Part shown: piece by piece, positions 1 to 8,325 of the stretch
How positions within the stretch are numbered: the first letter of the stretch is position 1
Layout: every line of letters begins with the position of its first letter
NCBI GenBank assembly: GCA_904418825.1
Contig: CAJFPU010000004.1
Span: 1 to 45,529, forward strand
Length of the DNA: 45,529 bases
Direction of reading: 5' to 3'
Source of the DNA: an uncultured Romboutsia sp.
GTDB taxonomy: Bacteria; Bacillota; Clostridia; Peptostreptococcales; Peptostreptococcaceae
Position numbers and translations under genes: made by a program
The notes under the pieces: generated by a model
The model's database searches: none
What the model saw: the letters and a program-made list of their open reading frames with translations, nothing else
What the model was told of the DNA's origin: nothing

Positions 1-625
1 CCCATGCCATACCAATATTTATTTTAGTAAGATTTATAAGATTACCTATATTTGACGGGATTATAAGTTTAAATAATAGTTGTGATTTAGTAGCGCCAAA
101 GCTTTTTAACATCTTTATTTTTTCTTCATCTACATTTATAAAATAGTTATAAGCTGATAATATAGTAACAACAACTGATATAGTAACAGCAGTAACTACT
201 ATTCCTTCAATTCCAGCACCAGCCCAAACGATTATAATAGGAGCAAGTGCAGTTTTAGGAAGAGCATTTAATACAACTAAGAATGGGTCTAATATTTTTG
301 ATAATTTTTCAGACCACCAAAGAGCTATTGCGATGAGTATACCTAAAACTGTACCTATTACTAATCCAAGTAATGTTTCATATACTGAGATACTAATATG
401 TTTTAGAAGTTCTCCAGTTGATATATATTTTATAAATAGTGTATATATATCAGATGGTTTACTAAATAAAAATGTTTGTATTATCCCATAGTTTGCAAGG
501 ACTTCCCATATAACTAATATTCCAACAAATAATGTTATTTGAATTAATAAAACTTTTATTTTTTCTCTTTTTATGTTTTTTAGATAGTTAGTATATCCTT
601 CTGAGTAGTTATTTTTTGATTTCAT
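1..625 (-). CDS. ABC transporter permease, SsuC/TauC/ThiX type (3' end outside window)
   Basis: The ORF track omits this gene because it runs off the left edge. It starts at ATG 625 with GGAAGGAG about 7 bases upstream and overlaps the end of the ATPase gene by 17 bases, a typical coupled ABC operon. Translation gives a hydrophobic protein with a first membrane segment near residues 23-42, further segments, and an EAA-like loop containing KSFGATKSQLLFKLIIP that contacts the ATPase. The family imports sulfonates, nitrate, taurine or thiamin precursors; the substrate cannot be told from this fragment. The element now separates the gene from its original promoter and most of its ATPase, so it is probably silenced, or read only from the recombinase transcript. 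Confidence 0.85.
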   Translation of the reverse strand, partial: MKSKNNYSEGYTNYLKNIKREKIKVLLIQITLFVGILVIWEVLANYGIIQTFLFSKPSDIYTLFIKYISTGELLKHISISVYETLLGLVIGTVLGILIAIALWWSEKLSKILDPFLVVLNALPKTALAPIIIVWAGAGIEGIVVTAVTISVVVTILSAYNYFINVDEEKIKMLKSFGATKSQLLFKLIIPSNIGNLINLTKINIGMAW

Positions 626-797
626 AAGAATCCAACTCCTTCCATAGTATGTCAAAGTAGTCCTGAAATTGTGGAACCTTACGAACTTTTAGCGGTGTTT
701 TTTCTCCTTCTGTTATAAGGTTTATTTTATGAAAACTTTTTACAGAAGCTGGTCTTCTTGATAATACTAAAATTCTATCACTCATAGAGATCGCTTC
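609..797 (-). pseudogene. 3' fragment of the interrupted ABC-transporter ATPase
   Basis: This is the C-terminal part of the ATPase whose N-terminal part is at 40861-40293. From the junction it reads EAISMSDRILVLSRRPASVK, the standard D-loop/H-loop distal region of nitrate/sulfonate-type ATPases, and ends at 609. The ORF-track version begins at 824 with MGRTSIEMV, but those first residues are element sequence and not part of the original protein. Alone it lacks Walker A, signature and Walker B motifs and cannot work as an ATPase. Confidence 0.93.
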
Positions 798-821
798 TAC
801 CATCTCTATAGAAGTGCGACC
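772..821 (-). other. attL of the serine-recombinase element
   Basis: Minus-strand core GA lies at 797-796. The element-side arm contains GTCGCACTTCTATAGA, 7 bases from the core. The other end of the element carries the mirror arm TCTATAAAAGTGCTAC, also exactly 7 bases from its core. This dyad symmetry around a GA dinucleotide is what a large-serine-recombinase attP should look like, and GA is also the known crossover dinucleotide of the clostridial TnpX/TndX recombinases. The host-side arm encodes the ATPase residues EAISMSD. Confidence 0.88.
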
Positions 822-2418
822 CATCAGACAATGAAACTAAATCATCCATCTTAGCACCCATATAAACAATACTAAGATTACCAGAAGCATCATCCCAGAC
901 AATAGAATCAACAATAGTAGATAACAACAACCTCTTATCATCTAAACTAGCATCATCAACCTCATAATTAAACTTCTTTAAATTACTAACAATAATATCT
1001 AAATTAAGACTAGCACTATTAATATCAACACTACTAGACTCTAACTCACTAACTTTACTCTTTAAAGAATCAATCTCACCATTCAAGCTCTCAATCTGAG
1101 AAATGATATACTCAGAAGCAACACTACCAGTATTTTTCGCAAGCTCCATAACTAAATTACCAATAAGCTTTTCTTTCTCAGAAATACTATTTTTAAATAA
1201 ATCAATTTCAGACCTAACATCACTAAAAACAGTATCAACCTTAGCTTTATTACTATTAAAAGCATTTATAACTGATTCTATATTACAGTTTTTAATTTTA
1301 TCTATAACTAAGTTTTCAACTAAAGGACCATTAAGGTTCTTACAGTTACAACCTTCAACACCAAGAGATCTTTTAGTACCACATACATAGTAGTATTTTA
1401 AATCCTCGTCATTTCTTTTACCCTTATACATAATTCTCATATTAGCACCACATTTATGGCATTTTAAAAGTCCAGATAAAAGAGCAGTTTTTCCAGTTGA
1501 TATTCTAGGAATTTTATCTTTATTTTCATTTAATATACTTTGTACTTCAAGCCAAACATCAGGTTCAATAACTCCATGGTGCTTTGCTATAGCTGCTATT
1601 GAATTAGATGTATTTTTTGCATATGTAAGTATTCCACATTGGCCATCTGGCACACCTACAACTTCCATACCAAGACTTCTAAGGTAATCTAATATATCTT
1701 CATTAGCTTTTACATATGCTGGATTTCTAAGTATACCAGATAATGAGCTAGGATCGAATTTACCACCACGAGGACCTTTTATTCCATTATGATAAACATA
1801 TTTATATAGTTGAGATAATGACCTAAGCTCTAGGTATTTATTAAATATTAATTTTACAATTTCCATTTGCTCATCATTTACTTCAAGTTGATACATACTT
1901 CTTTCTTTCAGATTTTCATCTAAGAATGATATTTTTTTACTAGTAAATCCATGAGGTGTTTTACCACCAAGCCATCTTCCAGAACGGGCAAGTTCATACA
2001 TATTATCTTTTATACGTTCTGCTATTGTTTCTCTTTCAAGTTGTGCAAAGACACTTGATATAAACATCATAGCTCTTCCCATTGGAGTTGATGTGTCAAA
2101 TTGTTCTTTGATAGATATAAATGATATTTCTAGTTTGTTTAACTTTTCTATTAGAGTAGAGAAGTCAGATACATTTCTTGATATTCTATCTAATCTATAG
2201 CAAACAAGGCAATCAAATTTCTTGTCCTTGGCATCTTGCATCATTTTCTTAAATTGTGGTCTATCTATATTACCACCACTAAAACCTTCATCTTCGTATA
2301 TTAAGAATTCTTTTATACCTATAGATTTTGAGTAATCCATACATAGTTGGATTTGGTTTTCTATAGAGTCTCCTTTTCCAGTAAATTTTGATTTTCTTGA
2401 ATAAATTGCAGCCTTCAT
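778..2418 (-). CDS. Large serine recombinase (integrase/excisionase); gene spans attL
   Basis: Site-specific recombinase that would integrate and excise the element through a 5'-phosphoserine link. The N-terminal resolvase domain (about 1-150) has the catalytic Ser in AIYSRKS near residue 8 and the arginine-rich CYRLDRISRN segment. A recombinase domain follows, then a zinc ribbon (CHKCGANM ... CGTKRSLGVEGCNC, about 315-365) and a long coiled coil (about 385-475). The start ATG at 2418 is preceded by AGGGAGG. Residues up to 541 are element-encoded; the last five (SDLYE) and the stop come from the host ATPase gene read in another frame. In the circular form the frame stays open through attP into the HTH frame at 40292-39768, giving a predicted 715-residue protein. 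Regulation by integration state is inference. Confidence 0.95.
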   Translation of the reverse strand: MKAAIYSRKSKFTGKGDSIENQIQLCMDYSKSIGIKEFLIYEDEGFSGGNIDRPQFKKMMQDAKDKKFDCLVCYRLDRISRNVSDFSTLIEKLNKLEISFISIKEQFDTSTPMGRAMMFISSVFAQLERETIAERIKDNMYELARSGRWLGGKTPHGFTSKKISFLDENLKERSMYQLEVNDEQMEIVKLIFNKYLELRSLSQLYKYVYHNGIKGPRGGKFDPSSLSGILRNPAYVKANEDILDYLRSLGMEVVGVPDGQCGILTYAKNTSNSIAAIAKHHGVIEPDVWLEVQSILNENKDKIPRISTGKTALLSGLLKCHKCGANMRIMYKGKRNDEDLKYYYVCGTKRSLGVEGCNCKNLNGPLVENLVIDKIKNCNIESVINAFNSNKAKVDTVFSDVRSEIDLFKNSISEKEKLIGNLVMELAKNTGSVASEYIISQIESLNGEIDSLKSKVSELESSSVDINSASLNLDIIVSNLKKFNYEVDDASLDDKRLLLSTIVDSIVWDDASGNLSIVYMGAKMDDLVSLSDGSHFYRDGRSDLYE

Positions 2419-2524
2419 AAGTCAAACCTCCCTAAGGTTTTATATTAAAAATACCCTTAAATATAGTATTTCCAATATGTAAACACATTACTTATATTTC
2501 AAAAAGTAAAATCTGTATATAAAA

Positions 2525-2582
2525 ATATATGATGCAAATAGAAAATTAATTTTATTTAATGTATCTAAATTGCATCATATAT
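2525..2582 (-). terminator. Inverted repeat, probable terminator of the ImmA/repressor transcript
   Basis: Perfect 13-base arms ATATATGATGCAA / TTGCATCATATAT separated by 32 bases, just after the ImmA stop on the minus strand and followed on that strand by a T-rich run (TTTTTATATA). It would shield the recombinase gene from repressor-operon readthrough. The long loop makes it weaker than usual. Confidence 0.5.
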
Positions 2583-2593
2583 AAGTTACTTTA

Positions 2594-3139
2594 TTAAAGT
2601 CCATGATATCTATAATAATCTTGATAATCTTGGTATGAGCTGTAATCATAATATTCTTGAAAATTTTCACTACATTCATAATCACTATTATCAATATTAA
2701 GATTACTAATTTTAAGCTTAAGTAATTCAACTGAAACACACTCTTTTCTAGCTATATCATATATAGACTCTCCAGGATATTTATCTAAGATATCATCTTC
2801 TAATAAGAATTCTGCAGCAAAAAGATTTGCTTCATTTTCATATCTTGTTAGAGACAGTGGATCAGTTCTTTTTAATTCAAATGTATCTACATCAGGATGC
2901 ATTATAGAATGTCCAAGTTCATGAGTGTAAGTTAGCCTTTTTTCAAAAAAACTTAGACCTGTGTTTATATAAATAAATTGAGTCCCCAAAAACTTTTTAT
3001 AAGCACCTTTAGATACAGATTTTTCATCTAGATAACATAGTACTATATTTCTTTTCTTAATAATCTCTAGTGGGCTATCATCACCGTAAATTATTTTTAA
3101 TCGTCTAACTATTTCTTTTATTCTTGCACCTCTAGACAA
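2594..3139 (-). CDS. ImmA/IrrE-type metallopeptidase
   Basis: Zinc-peptidase-like protein with the HExxH motif in TYTHELGHSIMHP (about residues 91-103) and a later glutamate-rich helix (YENEANLFAAEFLL), the usual ImmA/IrrE/DUF955 arrangement. In ICEBs1 and related elements ImmA cleaves the partner XRE repressor to induce the element, and here the CI-like repressor lies directly upstream on the same strand, which fits. The C-terminal tail is unusually rich in Tyr and Asp (YQDYQDYYRYHGL). The start at 3139 sits after a GGGGAGATAT sequence. Role as anti-repressor protease is inferred from family and position. Confidence 0.88.
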   Translation of the reverse strand: MSRGARIKEIVRRLKIIYGDDSPLEIIKKRNIVLCYLDEKSVSKGAYKKFLGTQFIYINTGLSFFEKRLTYTHELGHSIMHPDVDTFELKRTDPLSLTRYENEANLFAAEFLLEDDILDKYPGESIYDIARKECVSVELLKLKISNLNIDNSDYECSENFQEYYDYSSYQDYQDYYRYHGL

Positions 3140-3167
3140 TATATATCTCCCCTTTTATAATGTATAT

Positions 3168-3581
3168 TTATTTTTTGTCCCTTTTTTTCTTTTGTTCTTC
3201 TAGAGCTAAAAGCATACCCATTCTCATTGCTTGTAACATACTATCTATAGCTTCTTGAGTAGCTGGTTCACCGTCAAACATTACAGTACCAGTTGTGAAT
3301 TTTTCTTTAGCTGCTTCATATATTGCTTCAAATTCTTCATCTGATTTATCAGCTAAAGAGTTATTTTGAATTTCCATTTCGTCAGTTAAACCTAATAGGT
3401 AATCTGTAGATACTTTTAGTGCATCTGCTATTTGAACAAGAGCTTGAGCTTTAGGTTCTCTTATATCATTTTCATATCTAGATAAACTACCTTCTGGAAT
3501 ATTAGCCTTTAATGCTAATTCTTTTTGGTTCATGTTCATGTAACGCCTAGCTTTAGATATTCTATATCCTATAGTTTCCAA
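3168..3581 (-). CDS. CI-like XRE repressor of the element
   Basis: XRE/HTH_3 DNA-binding domain at the N terminus (ISKARRYMNMNQKELALKAN, then IPEGSLSRYENDIREP), followed by an acidic linker and a short C-terminal region. I place the start at a TTG (3581) preceded by AAAGGAGGGG at good spacing. The ATG of the track ORF lies 108 bases upstream without a ribosome binding site, and the preceding residues look like untranslated leader. The gene faces the Cro-like gene across a 318-base region with mirror-image operators. Likely keeps the early operon off and is the substrate of the ImmA-like protease downstream. Confidence 0.9.
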   Translation of the reverse strand: METIGYRISKARRYMNMNQKELALKANIPEGSLSRYENDIREPKAQALVQIADALKVSTDYLLGLTDEMEIQNNSLADKSDEEFEAIYEAAKEKFTTGTVMFDGEPATQEAIDSMLQAMRMGMLLALEEQKKKRDKK

Positions 3582-3704
3582 TATAAACCCCTCCTTTGAT
3601 TTATATTTATTGTGTAACACAGATAAAATCACTTGTAATAATGGTAAATTTCTATGTGTAAAAATATTTTTAAAAAAATTATTTTGCAATAATTTGGTAA
3701 TAAA

Positions 3705-3733
3705 ATAGTAACATAATATTACAGAAAAGTAAA
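3705..3733 (-). promoter_or_regulatory. Repressor promoter overlapping operator
   Basis: On the minus strand TTTACT (3733-3728), a 17-base spacer and TACTAT (3710-3705). The operator-like TAACATAATATTAC (3709-3722) overlaps the -10 and spacer, consistent with autoregulation. Confidence 0.6.
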
Positions 3734-3805
3734 TAAAATTATAAAAAGTGTAATTAAAAATACTAAAAACTTACACTTATTTAAAAATAATTGTAAAAAG
3801 TGCAA

Positions 3806-3834
3806 TTGACAATGGTAAAAAATAGTAATATTAT
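3806..3834 (+). promoter_or_regulatory. Early (Cro-side) promoter overlapping operator
   Basis: Consensus TTGACA, exactly 17 bases, then TATTAT. The -10 lies within GTAATATTATGTAA, an inverted near-copy of the operator over the repressor promoter. Two further similar boxes, AAAAAGTGTAATT (about 3747) and AAAAAGTGCAATT (about 3794), lie between the promoters as a direct repeat. This is a lambda-like divergent switch. Confidence 0.8.
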
Positions 3835-3899
3835 GTAATTGTAAAAACGGTAAGAAAAATAAGAACAACATAAATAAAATAAGTATAAGGGGGAAGGAA

Positions 3900-4133
3900 A
3901 TGGAACTTAGGGAACTTAAAGCAAAAAGAATTTTAAATGGATTAACACAAGAGCAACTTGCTAAAAAAATAGGTATAAATACTAAAAGTTACAATATGAA
4001 AGAAAATGGAAAAAATAAGTTTTCATTAGAAGAAGCTGCTAAGGTAAGTGAGGTTTTAAAGCTTAGCCTAAATGAAGTTAATAATATTTTTTTACAAATA
4101 AAGTTACCAAAGGGTAATAAATTTAGGAGGTAG
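3900..4133 (+). CDS. Cro-like XRE regulator
   Basis: A 77-residue single-domain XRE protein (ILNGLTQEQLAKKIGINTKS, then SLEEAAKVSEVLKL), close to the size of Cro-type regulators. It follows the consensus early promoter and has GGGGGAAGG before its ATG. It is the first gene of the rightward operon and is followed after 5 bases by the antirepressor gene. Likely counteracts the CI-like repressor at the shared operators. Confidence 0.85.
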   Translation: MELRELKAKRILNGLTQEQLAKKIGINTKSYNMKENGKNKFSLEEAAKVSEVLKLSLNEVNNIFLQIKLPKGNKFRR

Positions 4134-4138
4134 GTATT

Positions 4139-4945
4139 ATGGCTTTATTAAAGAGATTTGAAAATGCTGAGTTTGGTCAATTAAGTGTAATTGTAAAAGA
4201 CGGCAAAGAATATATGGATGGAATACATGTAGCAACTATGTTAGGGTACTTAAACCCAAGGGATGCAATAGTTAGACATTGTACAGAGGCCGGTGTCGTA
4301 TTTCACGACACAGGGGTAGTAACTGGTAAAAAAGCTGATGGTAGTGATTCTATACAATATTTCAAAAGAAAATATATAAATGAGGGTAATGTATATAGAC
4401 TAATTATGAAATCAAAGTTACCAAGTGCTCAAAGGTTTGAAAAATGGGTTATGGAAGAAGTTCTACCTAATATACGAAAACATGGTGCATATATGAATGA
4501 GGATGTAATAAATCAAACTTTAGAAAATCCAGATTTCTTAATTGAGTTGGCAATGAAGCTAAAAGAAGAAAAGGAAAGAAAGAGATTAGCTGAAGAAAAA
4601 GCTAAAATGCTAGAAAATACAATAGCTATGGATAAACCATACACAGATTTTGGCAAGAGTTTGGCAACTTGTGAAGATGCAATAACTATAGGTCAATTTG
4701 CTAAAATTCTAAGCAATAATGACATAGAGGTAGGTAGAAATAGGCTATTTAGTTGGTTTAGAGATAATGGATACCTTATAAAAAGTGGAAAGGATAAAAA
4801 TATACCTAAGCAAAGCTATATTAAGCAAGGACTGTTTACAGTTGAAGAAAGAGTAGTTAGAACACTTGAGGGAGAAGTTATTTCAACTACGACTTTAATT
4901 ACTGGTAAGGGGCAATTATACTTCATGGATAAGTTCAGCTTTTAA
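4139..4945 (+). CDS. Phage antirepressor (BRO-N plus KilAC/ANT domains)
   Basis: N-terminal BRO-N domain (about 1-115; GIHVATMLGYLNPRDAIVRH, then KWVMEEVLPNIRKHGAYM), a charged helical linker (KEEKERKRLAEEKAK) and a C-terminal KilAC/ANT domain (about 165-265; ITIGQFAKILSNNDIEVGRN, LFSWFRDNGYL). This two-domain layout is the common phage antirepressor. The ribosome binding site AGGAGG is 7 bases upstream. Such proteins bind or titrate the repressor during induction; that function here is by family and position. Confidence 0.9.
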   Translation: MALLKRFENAEFGQLSVIVKDGKEYMDGIHVATMLGYLNPRDAIVRHCTEAGVVFHDTGVVTGKKADGSDSIQYFKRKYINEGNVYRLIMKSKLPSAQRFEKWVMEEVLPNIRKHGAYMNEDVINQTLENPDFLIELAMKLKEEKERKRLAEEKAKMLENTIAMDKPYTDFGKSLATCEDAITIGQFAKILSNNDIEVGRNRLFSWFRDNGYLIKSGKDKNIPKQSYIKQGLFTVEERVVRTLEGEVISTTTLITGKGQLYFMDKFSF

Positions 4946-5014
4946 TAAAAGTTGTATCAATACAAGCTCTTAATTTCATAGATTAGTATAACAACTTTAT
5001 ATAGGGGGCTTATT

Positions 5015-5191
5015 ATGGAGATTAAAGTTATTGAGGTTTTTCCTACAGATACAGAAAAGCTTAATAATATAGAGATGGCTAAAGCTAAATGGTTTATTAA
5101 TATTTTAAGGAAGAAGTATCCAGAGGAAGCTTTGGAGGAAGCATTTAAAAAGTTAGAATCAAACTTAAAGAGCAGTGAAGCAAAGGCTTAG
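5015..5191 (+). CDS. Small acidic/basic phage protein, 58 aa, unknown function
   Basis: Too short for the ORF track. ATG at 5015 preceded by AGGGGGC; reads MEIKVIEVFPTDTEKLNNIE and ends in an amphipathic lysine/glutamate-rich helix. It sits in the early operon between antirepressor and YqaJ genes with correct spacing and codon use like its neighbours. No family recognised. Confidence 0.65.
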   Translation: MEIKVIEVFPTDTEKLNNIEMAKAKWFINILRKKYPEEALEEAFKKLESNLKSSEAKA

Positions 5192-5235
5192 TATTTTTAA
5201 TAATAAATATTACAAATGAGATAGGGGAGAAACAA

Positions 5236-6219
5236 ATGAGAAAATACTTAGATGCATGCATAGTTTATGAAACTAAAGATATGAGCAAAGAACAGTGGTT
5301 AGAAGCTAGAAAATGTGGAATTGGTGGAAGTGATGCAGCAAGTGTACTTGGACTTAATCCATATAAAAGTTCAGTAAGTGTATATATTGAGAAGGTTGAT
5401 TATATACATGGAGTTAGTATGTCAGAGAAAAATATTAATGGATGCAAAAAAGACAGTTCTAATGAAGAAGTAAATTATAGGATGGAGTTAGGGAATAAGT
5501 TAGAGGATTTTGTTGCTAATGAATTTAGTTTAAAAACAGGTCTAAAAGTTAGAAATGTAAATGGAATTCTTAAAAATGATAAGTATCCTTTTGCAATAGC
5601 AAATATTGATAGAGCAGTTGTAGGAGAAAAAGCTTTTTTAGAATGTAAGGTTACAAATAGTTATTCAAAAAAGGTGTGGCAAATGGGAGTGCCAATACAT
5701 TATCAGATACAAGTAAATCATTATATGGCAGTAACAGGAGCAACTCATTGTTATGTTGCAGCTCTTATTGGAAATGAAGAACTTATAATTCATAGGATAG
5801 ATAGAGATGAAGAAATTATAGATGAAATAATGAAGCTTGAAGCTATGTTTTGGGACAAGTGTATATTAGGTGGAGAAATACCTGCTCCAGATGGAAGTCT
5901 TGATTATTCTATTGTTTTACAAGGATTATATAAAGATAGCAAGGATGAAGAATTGATTTTATTTGAGCAGGAAAAGTTGTTAGATAGATATGATGAAATA
6001 ACAGCGATTTATAAAGAAATTGAAGTTGAGAGAAAAAAGATTGAGCAGTATATACAGGTTCAGATGAAGGAATATGAAGTTGGCTTTATTGGTGATAGAA
6101 GGATTACTTGGAAAAAACAAAGTAGAAATACTATAGATACTAAAAAGTTAAAGAAAGAATATCCAGAGATAGCAGCAGAGTGTATGAAAACTACTACCTC
6201 TAGAGTATTTAGATTATAA
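5236..6219 (+). CDS. YqaJ-type phage exonuclease
   Basis: YqaJ/lambda-exonuclease-like nuclease of the PD-(D/E)xK fold. Visible motifs are GIGGSDAASVLGLNPYKS at about residues 28-45, the metal-binding D...ExK pair (ANIDRAVVGEKAFLECKVTN, about 122-143) and QIQVNHYMAVTG, where Gln lies in the helix typical of the family. A C-terminal coiled-coil segment follows. It is directly upstream of RecT (with one convergent small gene between), so the two likely form an exonuclease/annealing pair for recombination and replication of the element. Confidence 0.88.
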   Translation: MRKYLDACIVYETKDMSKEQWLEARKCGIGGSDAASVLGLNPYKSSVSVYIEKVDYIHGVSMSEKNINGCKKDSSNEEVNYRMELGNKLEDFVANEFSLKTGLKVRNVNGILKNDKYPFAIANIDRAVVGEKAFLECKVTNSYSKKVWQMGVPIHYQIQVNHYMAVTGATHCYVAALIGNEELIIHRIDRDEEIIDEIMKLEAMFWDKCILGGEIPAPDGSLDYSIVLQGLYKDSKDEELILFEQEKLLDRYDEITAIYKEIEVERKKIEQYIQVQMKEYEVGFIGDRRITWKKQSRNTIDTKKLKKEYPEIAAECMKTTTSRVFRL

Positions 6220-6469
6220 TATAATCAATAATTAAAATTAAAGCTAGTAGAATAAATAGTATAGAACATGATGTCAACATAGTATTGATTTTTCTAGATT
6301 GCTTAAATTCAACAATAGCTTTATATATATCAGGTATCCATGCAATTAAAATGCCAGCAAGTAATAAAGGTGTACCAACATAGAATATGCTTAGAAATAT
6401 AAGTAATAATCCAATTAAAGCAAATATGTTAGATCTATTTTTAGATAATGAAAAAAACTTTTTAAACAT
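6209..6469 (-). CDS. Small membrane protein, convergent between YqaJ and RecT genes
   Basis: An 86-residue protein with membrane-spanning stretches at about 15-32 (IFALIGLLLIFLSIFYVG), 33-48 and 68-86. I choose ATG 6469 (MFKKFFSLSK) because TTGGAGGTTGTT precedes it; the track start at 6481 lacks one. It is the only leftward gene within the rightward early operon and its end overlaps the YqaJ stop by 11 bases. This is the position of a 'moron' expressed from the integrated state. Superinfection exclusion would be a guess. Confidence 0.7.
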   Translation of the reverse strand: MFKKFFSLSKNRSNIFALIGLLLIFLSIFYVGTPLLLAGILIAWIPDIYKAIVEFKQSRKINTMLTSCSILFILLALILIIDYIII

Positions 6470-6553
6470 AACAACCTCCAATAGTATTGTATAGGTATTA
6501 TTGTAGGTTTAAATGTTTGAAAATTCAATAATTTTTTAAAGGGGAGAAATATA

Positions 6554-7348
6554 ATGACGAATTTAAAGAAAGCTTTACAAACTAATGAAGCTAAGGGAAA
6601 AGGTGTAACTGTAAGTCCAAGTTATGCTATGAAACAATTAATGATAAAGATGAAAAATGAAATACAAGTAGCTCTTCCAAGTCAACTAGCTAGTGAAAGA
6701 TTTCAAAGAGTAGCACTTACTGCTTTTAACTCAAATCCAAAACTTCAAACTTGTGATCCAATGACTTTTATAGCTGCTATGATGCAGTCAGCTCAACTTG
6801 GACTTGAGCCAAACACACCACTAGGACTTGCCTATTTAATACCATACAAAGTTAAAGGAATAGATAAGGTACAGTTTCAAATAGGGTATAAAGGACTTTT
6901 AGAACTTGCACATAGAAGTGGTAAGATAAAGACCTTATATGCTCATGAAGTTAGGGCAAATGATGAGTTTGATATAGATTATGGACTAGAACAAAAGCTT
7001 ACACATAAGCCATTACTTGTTGGTGATAGAGGTGAAGTTATAGGATATTATGCAGTTTATCATTTAGAGCCAAGTGGATATAGTTTTGTATTTATGACTA
7101 AAGATGAAGTAATGGAGCATGGCAAAAAGTATTCTAAGAGTTTTGAAGGTGGAATATGGGAGAAAGAATTTGATTCTATGGCAAAGAAAACTGTTATAAA
7201 GAAGTTACTTAAATATGCACCACTAAGTATTGAAATGCAAAAGGCAGTTGCTTTTGATGAAAGTGTAAAAAATAGTATTGATAGTGACATGTTATTGGTT
7301 GAATCTATAGATACAGATGAAAGTTTGATACTTGATAGGAATATATAA
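6554..7348 (+). CDS. recT: RecT single-strand annealing protein
   Basis: RecT family, 264 residues, the normal length. Family features include RFQRVALTAFNSNPKLQTCDP near residue 45, MMQSAQLGLEPNTPLG and AYLIPYKVKGIDKVQFQIGYKGLLEL (about 95-120), and the MAKKTVIKKLLKYAPLS segment near 210-226. Ribosome binding site AGGGGAG. It anneals complementary strands resected by an exonuclease, here probably the YqaJ protein encoded just upstream. Confidence 0.96.
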   Translation: MTNLKKALQTNEAKGKGVTVSPSYAMKQLMIKMKNEIQVALPSQLASERFQRVALTAFNSNPKLQTCDPMTFIAAMMQSAQLGLEPNTPLGLAYLIPYKVKGIDKVQFQIGYKGLLELAHRSGKIKTLYAHEVRANDEFDIDYGLEQKLTHKPLLVGDRGEVIGYYAVYHLEPSGYSFVFMTKDEVMEHGKKYSKSFEGGIWEKEFDSMAKKTVIKKLLKYAPLSIEMQKAVAFDESVKNSIDSDMLLVESIDTDESLILDRNI

Positions 7349-7392
7349 GTTGTGACTTATAGGTTCAAAAAATTTAATAGGGGGAAGTGCTA

Positions 7393-8325
7393 ATGGCTGT
7401 ATATAGGCATATTCATATTAATTACTGGCAAGATGGTTTTGTTTTAGATTTAACTCCAGAGGAAAAATATTTCTATATTTATCTTATGACTAATTCTAAG
7501 ACAAGCCAATGTGGAATATATGAGCTTCATAGAAGAATTATAGAAACTGAAACAGGATACAACAGAGAAACTGTTGAGAAGCTATTAAATAGATTTGGTG
7601 AGTATGAAAAAATAGTTTATTGTGAAGAAACACAGGAGATATTTCTAAAGAATTGGATTAAGCATAATAAAGTTGTAAGTCCTAAGGTGAAGAAATGTAT
7701 AGAAAAAGAACTTTCTAATATTAAGAGTAAAGAGCTTATAAATTTGTTTTTAAACGAATGTGATAGGTATGGATACAGTATTGATACTAGTAATATAAAT
7801 TTTGATATGGGTATTGATAGGGTATCTATACCCACACCTATAGTAGATTATACTTTGGAGTATGACTATGGGGAAAAAGAAAAACAAAAAGAAAAAGAAA
7901 AAAAAGAAGAAAAACAAAAAGAAAAAGAAGCTTTTAATAATGTAGGTATGTTTAAAAAATTATATGAACAAAATATTGGTCTTGTAAATGGAGTAGCTGC
8001 TGAGTGGTTAATAGATATATCTGAAACTATAGATTGTGAAATGTTTAAAAGAGCTATAGAGATTGCTACTGATAGAGGAAAGTGCAATAAAGGATATGTA
8101 GCAGGGATTATAAAGCAGTGGTTAGATAATAACATTAGAAGTTATGAAGATTTAAAAGCTTATGAAATAGGGGTTAAGAACAGGAGAGAAGAAAGTGGAG
8201 AGTATAGCCAATATAAATATGCCAATACAAATGAAAGAGAGAATGAAGATATTATATACAGAGCTCCAAGCAAAGAACAACTTGAAGAAATCAGAAATCT
8301 TATCGGACAATCAAGTAACATATAG
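7393..8325 (+). CDS. DnaD-like phage replication initiator
   Basis: The N-terminal winged-helix half (YRHIHINYWQDGFVLDLTPE, MTNSKTSQCGIYELHRRII) and the C-terminal DnaD/DnaB2-like half (about 190-260; GLVNGVAAEWLIDISETID, GYVAGIIKQWLDNNI) are joined by a lysine/glutamate linker. The linker is encoded by a run of AAAGAAAAAC-like repeats at 7868-7930, a likely slippage-prone tract. I take ATG 7393 (GGGGGA 8 bases upstream) over the GTG at 7387. It precedes and overlaps the DnaC-like gene, the usual initiator/loader order. A decayed copy of this gene lies outside the element at 41026-41537. Confidence 0.85.
   Translation: MAVYRHIHINYWQDGFVLDLTPEEKYFYIYLMTNSKTSQCGIYELHRRIIETETGYNRETVEKLLNRFGEYEKIVYCEETQEIFLKNWIKHNKVVSPKVKKCIEKELSNIKSKELINLFLNECDRYGYSIDTSNINFDMGIDRVSIPTPIVDYTLEYDYGEKEKQKEKEKKEEKQKEKEAFNNVGMFKKLYEQNIGLVNGVAAEWLIDISETIDCEMFKRAIEIATDRGKCNKGYVAGIIKQWLDNNIRSYEDLKAYEIGVKNRREESGEYSQYKYANTNERENEDIIYRAPSKEQLEEIRNLIGQSSNI

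Noticed and set aside
772-821. TCTAT or GCG as the shared recombination core instead of GA
   Set aside because: Both short strings also occur near the two junctions, but only GA puts the mirror arms at equal distance and restores the ATPase frame exactly.
1103-1390. ORF-track frames antisense to the recombinase and other large genes (for example 7060, 7617, 7866, 11856, 14679, 18183, 20166, 21786, 28206, 36415, 43439, 44756)
   Set aside because: They lie wholly within well-supported genes on the other strand, lack ribosome binding sites and have biased low-complexity composition.
7866-7935. Programmed frameshift in the A-rich linker of the DnaD-like gene
   Set aside because: The frame is open through the whole repeat and both halves match the family in the same frame, so no shift is needed.
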